A stretch of DNA of 64,000 bases, taken from Fidelibacterota bacterium. GTDB lineage: Bacteria; Pseudomonadota; Alphaproteobacteria; Rhodospirillales; Rhodospirillaceae. Below, in pieces: positions 21,684-30,063 of the stretch. The translations under genes and the position numbers were made by a program. The stretch is taken from positions 101,574-165,573 of the forward strand of contig CANJRX010000003.1 in assembly GCA_947476895.1 (NCBI GenBank), written 5' to 3'. Under the pieces are notes generated by a model. That model did no database searches and was not told the origin of the DNA. It saw only the letters and a list, made by a program, of their open reading frames with translations. Position 1 is the stretch's first letter, and every line of letters begins with the position of its first letter.

Positions 21684-23384
21684 ATGATTCAGCCTGTTGT
21701 TCACATCGACAATCTGTCCCTCGCCTTTGTCGGCTTTGAGGAAACCGTCGCAGCCCTGCGCGGTATTTCGCTGCATGTGAATGCGGGCGAGATCGTGGGC
21801 CTGGTGGGTGAATCCGGTTCGGGCAAATCCGCCACAGCCATGAGCATCCTGAAGCTGCTGCCTGCAGGCAAAGCGCGCTTTCCCGAAGGCCGCATTGAGG
21901 TTCTGGGGCGCGATGTGCTGGCAGCAGGCGAGCGTGAACTGCAAGACATGCGCGGCTCCGAAGTCGCCATGATTTTCCAGGAACCCATGACGGCGCTAAA
22001 CCCGGTGCTGCGGGTGAGCGAGCAAATCACCGACGTTATCCTTCGCCACCGCCATATGTCGCGCAGCGATGCTGAAGCTTTGGCGGAAGCTTTGCTGCGC
22101 GATCTGCGCATCGCCGATCCAGCGCGTACTTTACGGGCTTACCCGCACGAGCTTTCGGGCGGTATGCGCCAACGTGTGATGATCGCCATGGCGTTCTCGT
22201 GCCACCCAAAGCTGATCATCGCCGACGAGCCCACCACCGCCCTGGACGTAACTGTGCAAGCGCAGATCCTTTCGCTTCTGAAAGAACGCGCTACCGCCAC
22301 CGGCACATCGGTGCTGCTCATCAGCCATGATCTAGCCGTCATCGCCCAGCTATGTGACCGGGTCTATGTCATGTATCAGGGCGAGGTGGTCGAGCATGGA
22401 CGAACGGCGGATGTGATCGGGAATCCGCAGCATGCGTATACGCGGGCGCTTCTAAACGCTTTGCCGGAAGGCAAAACGCCCAAAGCGCGCCTTGAAACCG
22501 TGGCCGCTGTCATGCGCGGCGAGACCGCCCTCACCCATGCAACGCCGACATCGGTATCAGCACGCGGCGGCGTTCTGCTTGAGGCGACGGACGTAACGGT
22601 AAGCTACCCACGCCGTTACGACATCCTGGGCCGCGCGGCCGGCCTCGTTACAGCTGTGGACGGTCTATCGCTCACAATCAATGAAGGCGAAACCTTCAGC
22701 CTGGTGGGCGAATCCGGCTGCGGCAAAACATCCTTCGCCAATACGCTTGTGGGCTTAGCGCCCATGTCTTCGGGCAGCCTTAAATATAGGGGCCAGGAAC
22801 TGGCCAACGCGCCGCCTGCGCTTAAACGCGAAATTCAAATCGTGTTTCAGGACCCGCAAAGTTCGCTCGATCCGCGTTGGCCGGCTTGGCGTGTGGTGAC
22901 CGAGCCGCTCACGGTGAATGCACGCCCCACCCGCGCGGAACTACGCGATCAAGCTGCGCGCCTTTTTGGCTTGGTGGGCTTAGATCCCGCGACCATCGAC
23001 CGTTTGCCGCATGCGTTCTCAGGCGGCCAACGCCAACGTCTCGCCATTGCGCGCGCACTCTCCGTGCAGCCGCGTCTGCTGGTTTTAGACGAGCCCACAT
23101 CGGCTTTGGATGTTTCGGTACAGGCGCAAATTCTGAACTTGCTCCTCGATCTTCAAGATCAAAGCGGTCTCAGTTATCTGTTTATTTCCCACAACGTCAG
23201 TGTCGTTCGCCATATCTCGGACCGCGTCGCGGTGATGCATCAGGGCCAGATTGTCGAACAGGGCTTGGCGTCAGAAGTCCTCAATCAGCCACAACATCCC
23301 TATACCCGTGTCCTTATGGAAGCCGTGCCGACGCTGGGCGGGCGGTTTGGAATCACGGGCGGCGCTTTAATCCCGACCCGTTAG
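21684..23384 (+). CDS. Double ATP-binding ABC transporter protein, oligopeptide (YejF/DppDF-like) type
   Basis: 566 residues with two ABC ATPase domains in one chain. First: GESGSGKS (from about 43), LSGGMRQRVMIAMAF, IIADEPTTALDV. Second: GESGCGKTS (about 340), FSGGQRQRLAIARAL, LVLDEPTSALDVSVQ. Fused pairs like this energise peptide, nickel or microcin-type importers (YejABEF). No permease or binding protein is adjacent, and the only candidate binding protein in the window is at 42542-44125. Start ATG 21684. Cytoplasmic, associated with inner-membrane permeases encoded elsewhere. Confidence 0.9.
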   Translation: MIQPVVHIDNLSLAFVGFEETVAALRGISLHVNAGEIVGLVGESGSGKSATAMSILKLLPAGKARFPEGRIEVLGRDVLAAGERELQDMRGSEVAMIFQEPMTALNPVLRVSEQITDVILRHRHMSRSDAEALAEALLRDLRIADPARTLRAYPHELSGGMRQRVMIAMAFSCHPKLIIADEPTTALDVTVQAQILSLLKERATATGTSVLLISHDLAVIAQLCDRVYVMYQGEVVEHGRTADVIGNPQHAYTRALLNALPEGKTPKARLETVAAVMRGETALTHATPTSVSARGGVLLEATDVTVSYPRRYDILGRAAGLVTAVDGLSLTINEGETFSLVGESGCGKTSFANTLVGLAPMSSGSLKYRGQELANAPPALKREIQIVFQDPQSSLDPRWPAWRVVTEPLTVNARPTRAELRDQAARLFGLVGLDPATIDRLPHAFSGGQRQRLAIARALSVQPRLLVLDEPTSALDVSVQAQILNLLLDLQDQSGLSYLFISHNVSVVRHISDRVAVMHQGQIVEQGLASEVLNQPQHPYTRVLMEAVPTLGGRFGITGGALIPTR

Positions 23385-23726
23385 ATATGCCCGGTTCCAG
23401 GGGGTTTGTGCTGCGCCGCACCCAGACCCGCGGCCTTTTACGCGCCGACAAATTCGCGATTCAATTCAATAGTTTATGAATCGCCTTTTAGGGATTGGAT
23501 GGATTTTATCCACAGGCTCGCCCCGGCGCGCGCAACATGCGAGGTGCAGATTCAGCCCACAAACCGGGCCTTTGTGACACCTCGCAAAAATGCCGGAAAA
23601 CCGCCGAATGCAAGAAATGTAGAAAATCAGGGGATAAGTGCGTCGTTGCGCTTGCATATAGTAGACGGGTGTGATTCTCTCGGCATCGCAGTTTCACACT
23701 TCATTCTTCGACAAAGGACCGATAAA
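23385..23726. other. Intergenic region upstream of the HU-like gene, with one DnaA-box match
   Basis: 342 bp with no convincing gene. It contains a perfect match to the DnaA box TTATCCACA at 23506-23514 and AT-rich sequence (about 23455-23490 and 23580-23640) that probably includes the HU promoter; TATAGT at 23657-23662 is a possible -10. A single DnaA box does not make an origin. Confidence 0.35.
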
Positions 23727-24023
23727 ATGGCAACAGCCGCCAAACAAGCCGTCGTCACCCTGAAGCACCTCGCTGCCGAACTGAGCGAAAAGCACGAGCT
23801 TTCGAAAAAAGTCTCGACCGAAATCCTCACGGATTTGGTTGCTCTGATTTCCAAGAACCTGAAGAAGGGCAATAAGCTCCGTCTCACGGGTCTCGGCATC
23901 CTGCAGGTCCGCAAGCGCCCCGCGCGCATGGGCCGCAATCCCGCCACCGGCGAAGCAATCAAGATCAAAGCGAGCAAGAAGGTTGCCTTCCGCGCCGCTA
24001 AAGACTTGAAAGAAGCCGTCTAA
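23727..24023 (+). CDS. HU family DNA-binding protein
   Basis: 98 residues from ATG 23727, preceded by AAAGGACC. HU/IHF-like histone-type protein that bends DNA and compacts the nucleoid. The C-terminal half (LRLTGLGILQVRKRPARMGRNPATGE) carries the family signature and the intercalating Pro region (RNPATG), followed by IKASKKVAFRAAKDL. The N-terminal AATAAKQ-type extension is slightly longer than standard HU (about 90 residues). A clear terminator follows. A longer in-frame opening back to 23406 lacks coding character and was not used. Confidence 0.9.
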   Translation: MATAAKQAVVTLKHLAAELSEKHELSKKVSTEILTDLVALISKNLKKGNKLRLTGLGILQVRKRPARMGRNPATGEAIKIKASKKVAFRAAKDLKEAV

Positions 24024-24098
24024 GCTTTCGAATACCGCGCCGGGGGGCGCGTTTTCGCTCCCCGGCCGCTATTTCTAAGATGATGTTCTGAGATGTGA

Positions 24099-24123
24099 GG
24101 GTGGTTTTAACCGCCCTTTTTTA
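24099..24123 (+). terminator. Rho-independent terminator after the HU gene
   Basis: Stem GGGTGGTT / AACCGCCC (one G-T wobble) with a two-base gap, so the true loop is slightly larger, followed by TTTTTTA. It lies about 75 bp after the HU stop and before the convergent dehydrogenase gene. Confidence 0.7.
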
Positions 24124-24143
24124 TTGCCCGAATTTATGCGGGC

Positions 24144-24926
24144 TTATTCCATAAACCAGCCGTGGCTCACGATCAGCGACTGACCTGTGAGAGCGTTGGA
24201 TTCGAAAGACGCAAAGAACAAGGTGGCCGCGGCCACGTCTTCAACCGTCGTGAACTCGCCGTCGACGGTGTTCTTCAGCATCACGTTCTTGATGACCTCG
24301 GCTTCGGTAATGCCAAGGCTCTTGGCCTGTTCGGGGATTTGTTTGTCTACCAGCGGGGTGCGCACAAAACCCGGGCAGATCACGTTGGCGCGGACGCCGT
24401 GCTTTGCGCCTTCTTTGGCCACGACTTTCGCCAGGCCGATCAGGCCGTGCTTGGCGGTGACGTAAGGCGCTTTCAACACAGACGCTTCTTTCGAGTGCAC
24501 CGATCCCATGTAAACAATCGCACCGCCGCGGCCCTGTTTGTACATATGGCGCAGCGACGCGCGCGTGGTGAGGAAGGCGCCGTCCAGATGGATCGATAGA
24601 AGCTTTTTCCATTGGCCAAAATCGAATTCGTCCAAGGGTGCCACGGTTTGAATGCCCGCGTTGCAGATCAGAATGTCGATGCCGCCCATCTTGGCAGCCA
24701 CTTCATTGATGCCCGCATCGACTTGCGCTTCATTGGCCACATCCATGGCGACGCCCATGGTGGTTTTGCCCGAAGGGTCCAGTTCCTTGGCTGTGGCGAT
24801 CGCGCCATCGAGATTGAGATCGGCGATGGCGACCTTTGCGCCCGCCGCGACAAACGCTGTCGCAATGCCTTTACCGATGCCGCTGGCTGCGCCGGTAATG
24901 ATGGCGACTTTGTCTTTCACGCTCAT
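24144..24926 (-). CDS. bdhA: 3-hydroxybutyrate dehydrogenase
   Basis: 260 residues from ATG 24926 (GAGGGGGAA ahead). NAD-dependent short-chain dehydrogenase interconverting 3-hydroxybutyrate and acetoacetate. It has the Rossmann motif TGAASGIGKGIA, the NAG motif (ICNAGIQ), catalytic Ser in YMGSVHSKEAS and YxxxK in YVTAKHG. The segments NVICPGFVRTPLVDKQIPEQA and ending SLIVSHGWFME match bdhA proteins closely. It lies 17 bp after a GST gene on the same strand and about 0.8 kb from the divergently oriented PHB depolymerase, consistent with PHB breakdown. Confidence 0.9.
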   Translation of the reverse strand: MSVKDKVAIITGAASGIGKGIATAFVAAGAKVAIADLNLDGAIATAKELDPSGKTTMGVAMDVANEAQVDAGINEVAAKMGGIDILICNAGIQTVAPLDEFDFGQWKKLLSIHLDGAFLTTRASLRHMYKQGRGGAIVYMGSVHSKEASVLKAPYVTAKHGLIGLAKVVAKEGAKHGVRANVICPGFVRTPLVDKQIPEQAKSLGITEAEVIKNVMLKNTVDGEFTTVEDVAAATLFFASFESNALTGQSLIVSHGWFME

Positions 24927-24943
24927 GGTATTTCCCCCTCGCC

Positions 24944-25600
24944 TTAGAACTCGGCATCCACTTCTTCGAGTTCTTCGGGTTCTAGTTTGGCGGCGTCTGT
25001 CCATTCGATCATCGCCGGCCATTCCATGATGGCCTCGCTATAGGCGGCGCTGACATCATCCATCATGACACCATAGGTGTTGAACCGCGTGCAGACGGGC
25101 GCATACATCGCGTCGGCCATCGTCAAATCTTTGCCGAACAGGTACGGCCCGCCGTAAGCGTCGAGGCAGTCCTGCCAAATGGCAAACACCCGGGCGATGT
25201 CCGGCTTGGCCCCGGCCCAGGTTTTGAAATCGGTGTAGTGCGCCTTGAGATTCATCGGCAAGGCAGACCGCAGATTGTAAAAGCCGGAATGCATCTCGCC
25301 GCAGATAGAGCGGCAGTGGGCGCGTAATATCCGGTCTGAGGGTAACAAGCCCGCTTTCGGCTTCACTTCAGCCAAATACTCGCCGATGGACAGAGTGTCC
25401 CAAATTTTGGCGCCGTCGTGCTCTAGGCGGGGCACCAGCACCGAAGGAGACAGCAACAGGAGTTCTGCCCGGTTGGTGGGATCGTCGATGGAGAGGGCTT
25501 TAACCTTGAAATCCAGGTCTGCCATTTTGCACAGCAGCCATGCCCGTAAGGACCATGAGGAGTAGTTCCTGCTCGAAATCGTTAATGTGGCCGCAGCCAT
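24944..25600 (-). CDS. Glutathione S-transferase family protein
   Basis: 218 residues. The N-terminal thioredoxin-like domain has SSRNYSSWSLRAWLLCK (Ser-Trp-Ser rather than the Ser/Cys of many GSTs), PSVLVPRLEHDG with the cis-Pro, and DTLSIGEYLAE, which binds the glutathione glutamyl group. The helical C-terminal domain contains PYLFGKDLTMADAMYAPV, the N-capping box. It is upstream of bdhA with a 17 bp gap, so probably cotranscribed. Substrate unknown; members of this branch are often listed only as GST-like. Confidence 0.85.
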   Translation of the reverse strand: MAAATLTISSRNYSSWSLRAWLLCKMADLDFKVKALSIDDPTNRAELLLLSPSVLVPRLEHDGAKIWDTLSIGEYLAEVKPKAGLLPSDRILRAHCRSICGEMHSGFYNLRSALPMNLKAHYTDFKTWAGAKPDIARVFAIWQDCLDAYGGPYLFGKDLTMADAMYAPVCTRFNTYGVMMDDVSAAYSEAIMEWPAMIEWTDAAKLEPEELEEVDAEF

Positions 25601-25747
25601 GGCCTGAGGCCCTCCCCGATATTACTTAGGGTCTGTCCGGCAGGCTGATTAAACGCCCGCTGGAACCGAGTATAAAAGGATCATCTCGCAATGCAGCATA
25701 AATTGCACTAGGGTTTATGAAGTAGAGTCGGTTTTCCTGGAGTAAGA

Positions 25748-26962
25748 GTGCTTTATTCCGCCTACCAGATGCAGTCTGACCTGATGGAGCCGCTGCGCCA
25801 AGCGGCCGGCCGGGCGCAGAGTTTCATTAAACCGTTCGCAGGGCTGCCTGGACTGTCCGGGCTGTCCTACCTGGACGCCGCCTGGGAATTGCTGTCCCGG
25901 TCCAAGCTCACGCATCACCGCCCGCCCTATCGCCTGAGCGAGGTGCTTGTGGGCAATCAGGTCGTCAAAGTCACCGAGGACGTCACCCGCACCACGCCCT
26001 TTGGAACGCTGCTCCATTTCCGCAAAGACGTCGCCACACCTCAGCCCAAAGTGCTGGTGGTCGCACCCTTGTCGGGTCACTTCGCGACGTTGCTGCGCAG
26101 CACGGTGCGCCGTCTGTTGCCCGAGCACGACGTCTTCATCACCGATTGGCACAACGCACGCGACGTTCCTGTATCAGACGGTCGCTTCGGCTTTGATGAA
26201 TACATTGATCACATCATTTCGTTTCTAGAGGCTATGGGCCCGGATAGTCACCTTCTCGCCGTCTGTCAGCCTTGCGTGCATGCGCTGGCCGCCGTGGCGA
26301 TCATGGCGGAAGACAAGAACCCGGCGCAGCCGCGCACCATGACCTTGATGGCCGGACCCGTAGATACCCGCGTCAATCCCACGAAAGTGAACTGCCTCGC
26401 CAATGAGAAGACCATCGGCTGGTTCGAAGATAATCTGATCTCGACCGTGCCGGCACAATTTAAGGGCGCGGGCCGCGAGGTTTATCCTGGGTTCATACAG
26501 CTCAGCGCCTTCGTGTCCATGAACAGCTCGCGCCACACCAAAGCACACCGCGAGCTTTATCGCTCCATCGCGAGCGGCGACACCGAGAAAGCCGACACCA
26601 TAAAAAGATTCTACGACGAGTACTTTGCGGTGCTGGATTTGACCGCCGAGTTTTATCTCGAGACCGTCTCCAAGGTATTTCAAGACCCGCAATTGGCCAA
26701 AGGCGAGCTAACCTATCGCGGCCGCCCGGTGAACCCGGGTGCTATCCGGCGCACGGCCTTACTCACGGTCGAAGGCGAGCGCGATGATATCTGCGCGCCC
26801 GGCCAAACCGCCGCTGCGCACGATCTTTGCACCGGTTTGAAGCCCTTCATGAAACGCCATCATTTGCAGACCGGTGTCGGCCACTACGGCGTGTTCAGCG
26901 GCCGCAGCTGGGAAAACCAGATCTACCCCATCGTGCACAATATGATGCTTTCGATGGCCTAG
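25748..26962 (+). CDS. phaZ: Intracellular polyhydroxyalkanoate depolymerase
   Basis: 404 residues, GTG start with GGAGTAA just upstream. Degrades native PHB granules inside the cell to 3-hydroxybutyrate units, which bdhA next door can oxidise. The family's cysteine-nucleophile motif is AVCQPCVHAL (Cys173), with Asp in TVEGERDDICAPGQT and His in TGVGHYGVFSGRSWE completing an alpha/beta-hydrolase triad. Length matches intracellular PhaZ1-type enzymes. No signal peptide, as expected. The next gene, bioC, starts 28 bp later on the same strand. Confidence 0.93.
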   Translation: MLYSAYQMQSDLMEPLRQAAGRAQSFIKPFAGLPGLSGLSYLDAAWELLSRSKLTHHRPPYRLSEVLVGNQVVKVTEDVTRTTPFGTLLHFRKDVATPQPKVLVVAPLSGHFATLLRSTVRRLLPEHDVFITDWHNARDVPVSDGRFGFDEYIDHIISFLEAMGPDSHLLAVCQPCVHALAAVAIMAEDKNPAQPRTMTLMAGPVDTRVNPTKVNCLANEKTIGWFEDNLISTVPAQFKGAGREVYPGFIQLSAFVSMNSSRHTKAHRELYRSIASGDTEKADTIKRFYDEYFAVLDLTAEFYLETVSKVFQDPQLAKGELTYRGRPVNPGAIRRTALLTVEGERDDICAPGQTAAAHDLCTGLKPFMKRHHLQTGVGHYGVFSGRSWENQIYPIVHNMMLSMA

Positions 26963-26990
26963 CGCATCGCGCCGCGTTATACCGCTTGTC

Positions 26991-27737
26991 ATGAGTCATC
27001 AAAGTAAATCCGCCGTTGCTGCTGCTTTTAGTGCTGCTGCCGATACCTATAATTTTGGTGCGGACGTTCAGCGTGAAGTCGCTGAAAATCTAGCGCGGCG
27101 CATTCAATCTTTATCGCTCGCAAAAAACCCACGCATTCTTGAGATCGGGTGCGGCACTGGGTTTTTGAGCCGCGCGGTGGTCGCCATGCAACCATCAGAG
27201 TTGTTGCTGACAGATGTTTCCGAGGCCATGCTGGCCCGCTGCCGCGACACACTTGGCTCTGTACCGAACGCAAAATTTCTTGTGATGGATGGCGAACAAC
27301 CGACTGTTGGAGGAGGGTTCGACCTCATCTGTTCCAGCTTGGCGTTTCAGTGGTTTGACGAACTTCCCGCGTCCATGGAGCGTTTGTCAGCGCTGTTGGC
27401 CCCCGGCGGGCATTTGGTCTTCGCGACTTTGGGTGCCGACAGCTTCGGCAACTGGAAGCAGGCTTACGCAGACGGCGGCATGGCGCCCGCTATGCGCAGC
27501 TATCCGGCAACGGATTCGCTCGCACCGTTGCTATCGCACGTGGAGGACGAACACCTCACACGATCCTACGCCAACGGCCACGTGTTCCTGGATGAATTGA
27601 AATTGATCGGCGCGCATTTGGCTGAAGATCATTACCAGCCGGTCTCGCCCGGCGCGTTGCGCCGCGTGCTGCGCACGTTTGAAAGCGGCATCGACGTGAC
27701 CTATCACATCGTTTACGGCGTCTTTTCCAAGACCTGA
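26991..27737 (+). CDS. bioC: Malonyl-ACP O-methyltransferase
   Basis: 248 residues. BioC methylates malonyl-ACP so it can enter fatty-acid synthesis as a biotin precursor. The N-terminus (VAAAFSAAADTYNFGADVQREVAENLA) is characteristic of BioC, followed by the AdoMet motif ILEIGCGTGFLSRA and the post-motif SSLAFQWFDELPASMERL. The 3' end overlaps convergent bioA by 25 bases. It is the only biotin gene here on the plus strand left of bioF; the matching methyl-ester hydrolase (bioH or equivalent) is not in the window. Confidence 0.9.
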   Translation: MSHQSKSAVAAAFSAAADTYNFGADVQREVAENLARRIQSLSLAKNPRILEIGCGTGFLSRAVVAMQPSELLLTDVSEAMLARCRDTLGSVPNAKFLVMDGEQPTVGGGFDLICSSLAFQWFDELPASMERLSALLAPGGHLVFATLGADSFGNWKQAYADGGMAPAMRSYPATDSLAPLLSHVEDEHLTRSYANGHVFLDELKLIGAHLAEDHYQPVSPGALRRVLRTFESGIDVTYHIVYGVFSKT

Positions 27738-28975
27738 ACGATGGCGCCGGTCAGCTGCGCCAAATCTCCTTCAGAAATCGTCAGAGCCGGCGTGAGGTAG
27801 ACGATGTTGTTAAAGGGGCGCACCCAAACGCCCGCGTCGACAAAGCGCTTTTTGAGCGTGTTTAAATCTTCGATCTTTTTCATCTCGACCACGCCGATGG
27901 CGCCTTTAACGCGCACATCTTTCACGCCCTTGAAGTCGCGACAGGGCGCTAAGCCATTTTCCAAGGCCTCGGCAATGACCTTCACTTGCGCAAGACGTGG
28001 CTCCAAGTCGAACAAATCCAGTGACGCATTCGCGGCTGCGCAGGCCAGCGGATTGGCCATGAAGGTCGGGCCGTGCATCAGCGCGTGCTCGGCTTTGTCG
28101 GACCAAAATGCTTCGAAGACCTTTTTGCGCGCGACGGTAGCCGCCAGCGCCATAGTGCCGCCCGTGAGCGCTTTCGAGAGCGTGATAATATCAGGCACGA
28201 TCCCGGCGGCTTCACAGGCGAACATCGTTCCGGTACGTCCGAAGCCCGTGAAAATCTCGTCGGCAATCAGCAGCAAGTTATGGCGGTCGGCGGCTTCGCG
28301 CACGCGCCGCAAGACAGCGGTATCGTGAAACAGCATACCGCCCGCACCCTGCACCAGCGGCTCAATGATGATGCCCGCCAGTTCATCGGCATGTTGCGCG
28401 ATGAATGTATCGAAGGCCGCAGTGCTGGCGTCATCACGCGGCAGGTCGATGATGTGATGCTCGGGCAGGAGACCGGCGAAAAGAGCATGCATGCCCTCGT
28501 CCGGATCGCTCACCGACATCGCCGCGATGGTGTCGCCGTGGTAACCGCCTTTGAAGGCGACGAAGGTGTGGCGATTGCGCACGCTCTGGTTCAACCAATA
28601 CTGCGTCGCCATTTTTAAAGCGACTTCTACGGCGACCGATCCTGAGTCCGAGAAGAACACATGATCAAGATCGCCGGGCAATATCTTGGCGAGGCGCGCG
28701 GCCAAGGTGAGCGCAGGTTTGTGCGCGAGGCCGCCGAACATCACATGGGGCATCAACTCAAGCTGTGAGGCAACGGCGGCACGGATATGCGGGTGATTAT
28801 AGCCGTGACAAGCCGTCCACCACGATGCGATGCCGTCGATTAGCTCGCGGCCGTCTTCAAGAACAATGCGCGTGCCATGCGTTTGCGTCACCGCGAGCGG
28901 CGGTGCGCAGGTCTTCATCTGCGTATAGGGCAGCCAGATATGAGGAAAGTCTTGCGTGAACCAATCTGGGGTCAT
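27713..28975 (-). CDS. bioA: Adenosylmethionine-8-amino-7-oxononanoate aminotransferase
   Basis: 420 residues. PLP-dependent class III aminotransferase that makes 7,8-diaminopelargonate using AdoMet as amino donor. Conserved LIDGIASWWTACHGYNHP near the N-terminus, ADEIFTGFGRTGTMFACE and the PLP lysine in LSKALTGGTMALAA identify it; GPTFMANPLACAAA is the BioA-specific block. Its start overlaps the bioB stop by one base (TAATG-type), so bioB-bioA form a coupled leftward operon. Confidence 0.96.
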   Translation of the reverse strand: MTPDWFTQDFPHIWLPYTQMKTCAPPLAVTQTHGTRIVLEDGRELIDGIASWWTACHGYNHPHIRAAVASQLELMPHVMFGGLAHKPALTLAARLAKILPGDLDHVFFSDSGSVAVEVALKMATQYWLNQSVRNRHTFVAFKGGYHGDTIAAMSVSDPDEGMHALFAGLLPEHHIIDLPRDDASTAAFDTFIAQHADELAGIIIEPLVQGAGGMLFHDTAVLRRVREAADRHNLLLIADEIFTGFGRTGTMFACEAAGIVPDIITLSKALTGGTMALAATVARKKVFEAFWSDKAEHALMHGPTFMANPLACAAANASLDLFDLEPRLAQVKVIAEALENGLAPCRDFKGVKDVRVKGAIGVVEMKKIEDLNTLKKRFVDAGVWVRPFNNIVYLTPALTISEGDLAQLTGAIVQVLEKTP

Positions 28976-29979
28976 TACGCCGGCATAGGAACCATGCCGA
29001 GACGCTCGAACAGCGCCAGGTCATGATCTTCACCCGGATTGGGCGTGGTGAGAAGCTTCGCGCCGTAGAAGATCGAGTTTGCTCCAGCCAGGAAACACAT
29101 GGCCTGGATTTCGTCGGACATTTCTTCGCGGCCTGCCGACAGGCGCACCATGGAGCGCGGCATGGTGATGCGCGCGACCGCAATGGTGCGTACGAAATCG
29201 AATTGATCGAGCTTGGCAGCACCCTTCAGCGGCGTGCCTTCGACTTGCACCAGCATGTTGATCGGCACGCTTTCGGGATGCGCGGGCAAAGTGGCGAGCG
29301 TCGTGATCATGCCGACGCGGTCTTCAGCTTCTTCGCCCATACCGACAATACCGCCGCAACACACATTGATGCCCGCATCGCGCACGTGGGCCAGGGTGTT
29401 CAGGCGGTCAGCATAGGTGCGCGTGGTGATGACGTTGCCGTAAAACTCTTCCGAGGTGTCGAGGTTGTGGTTGTAATAATCGAGACCTGACTGTTTCAGC
29501 CGGATCGCCTGATCGTGCGTGAGCATGCCGAGCGTCGCGCAGGACTCCATGCCTAAAGCCTTCACGCCCTCAACCATGGCGCAGACGCTGTCGAGGTCGC
29601 GGTCCTTCGGCGAACGCCAAGCGGCACCCATGCAAAAGCGCGTGGCCCCGGAGGCCTTGGCGGCGCGCGCCTCGGCCAGCACCTTTTCCACTTCCATGAG
29701 CTTGGAGGCCGGAAGGCCGGTGGCGTGTTTCGCACTTTGCGGACAGTAGCCGCAATCTTCCGGGCAACCGCCGGTCTTGATGGACAGAAGCTGCGAAACC
29801 TGGACTTCGCGCGGGTCGAAGTTCATGCGGTGTACGGTTTGGGCCTGGAATATCAGTTCCGGGAACGGCAAGGTGAATAGCGCCCGCACTTCGTCCCGCG
29901 TCCAATCATGCCGCACGGCGCCTAATTCATGTACTCTTGGGAAAGTTTTGGAAGCACGAGCCTCGACCGTCGTAGACAT
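28975..29979 (-). CDS. bioB: Biotin synthase
   Basis: 334 residues. Radical-SAM enzyme that inserts sulfur into dethiobiotin. The cluster motif [17 protein letters not shown] carries the CxxxCxxC ligands, and the C-terminal part contains [26 protein letters not shown] with the arginine ligand of the auxiliary 2Fe-2S cluster. It heads the leftward bioB-bioA operon and is divergent from bioF across less than 90 bp; AAAGG lies upstream of the ATG. Confidence 0.97.
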   Translation of the reverse strand: MSTTVEARASKTFPRVHELGAVRHDWTRDEVRALFTLPFPELIFQAQTVHRMNFDPREVQVSQLLSIKTGGCPEDCGYCPQSAKHATGLPASKLMEVEKVLAEARAAKASGATRFCMGAAWRSPKDRDLDSVCAMVEGVKALGMESCATLGMLTHDQAIRLKQSGLDYYNHNLDTSEEFYGNVITTRTYADRLNTLAHVRDAGINVCCGGIVGMGEEAEDRVGMITTLATLPAHPESVPINMLVQVEGTPLKGAAKLDQFDFVRTIAVARITMPRSMVRLSAGREEMSDEIQAMCFLAGANSIFYGAKLLTTPNPGEDHDLALFERLGMVPMPA

Positions 29980-30063
29980 ATTAAGTATGCCTTTCTATGA
30001 ACCAATTCCGTCAGGATTGGGTAAAGATACACCCCAATGTCGTCAATCCCAAGCAGTGTGGTT
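29980..30063. promoter_or_regulatory. bioB-bioF divergent control region
   Basis: A compact divergent promoter region. It carries related inverted elements: CCAAT (30002-30006) with ATTGG (30016-30020), and ATTGGG (30016-30021) with CCCAAT (30033-30038); GGATTG (30014) also pairs with CAATCC (30044). They do not match the known BirA or BioR operator consensus as I know them. An operator role is inference. Confidence 0.4.

Noticed and set aside
23506..23514. Replication origin
   Set aside because: Only one perfect DnaA box; no dnaA, hemE, parAB or repeated boxes nearby.
23406..23726. N-terminal extension of the HU protein by 107 residues
   Set aside because: The extra part is non-homologous and the internal ATG has a good ribosome site; HU proteins are about 90-100 residues.
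29980..30063. BirA or BioR operator
   Set aside because: No match to TTGTAAACC-type or TTATCTATAA-type consensus; the repeats seen are different.
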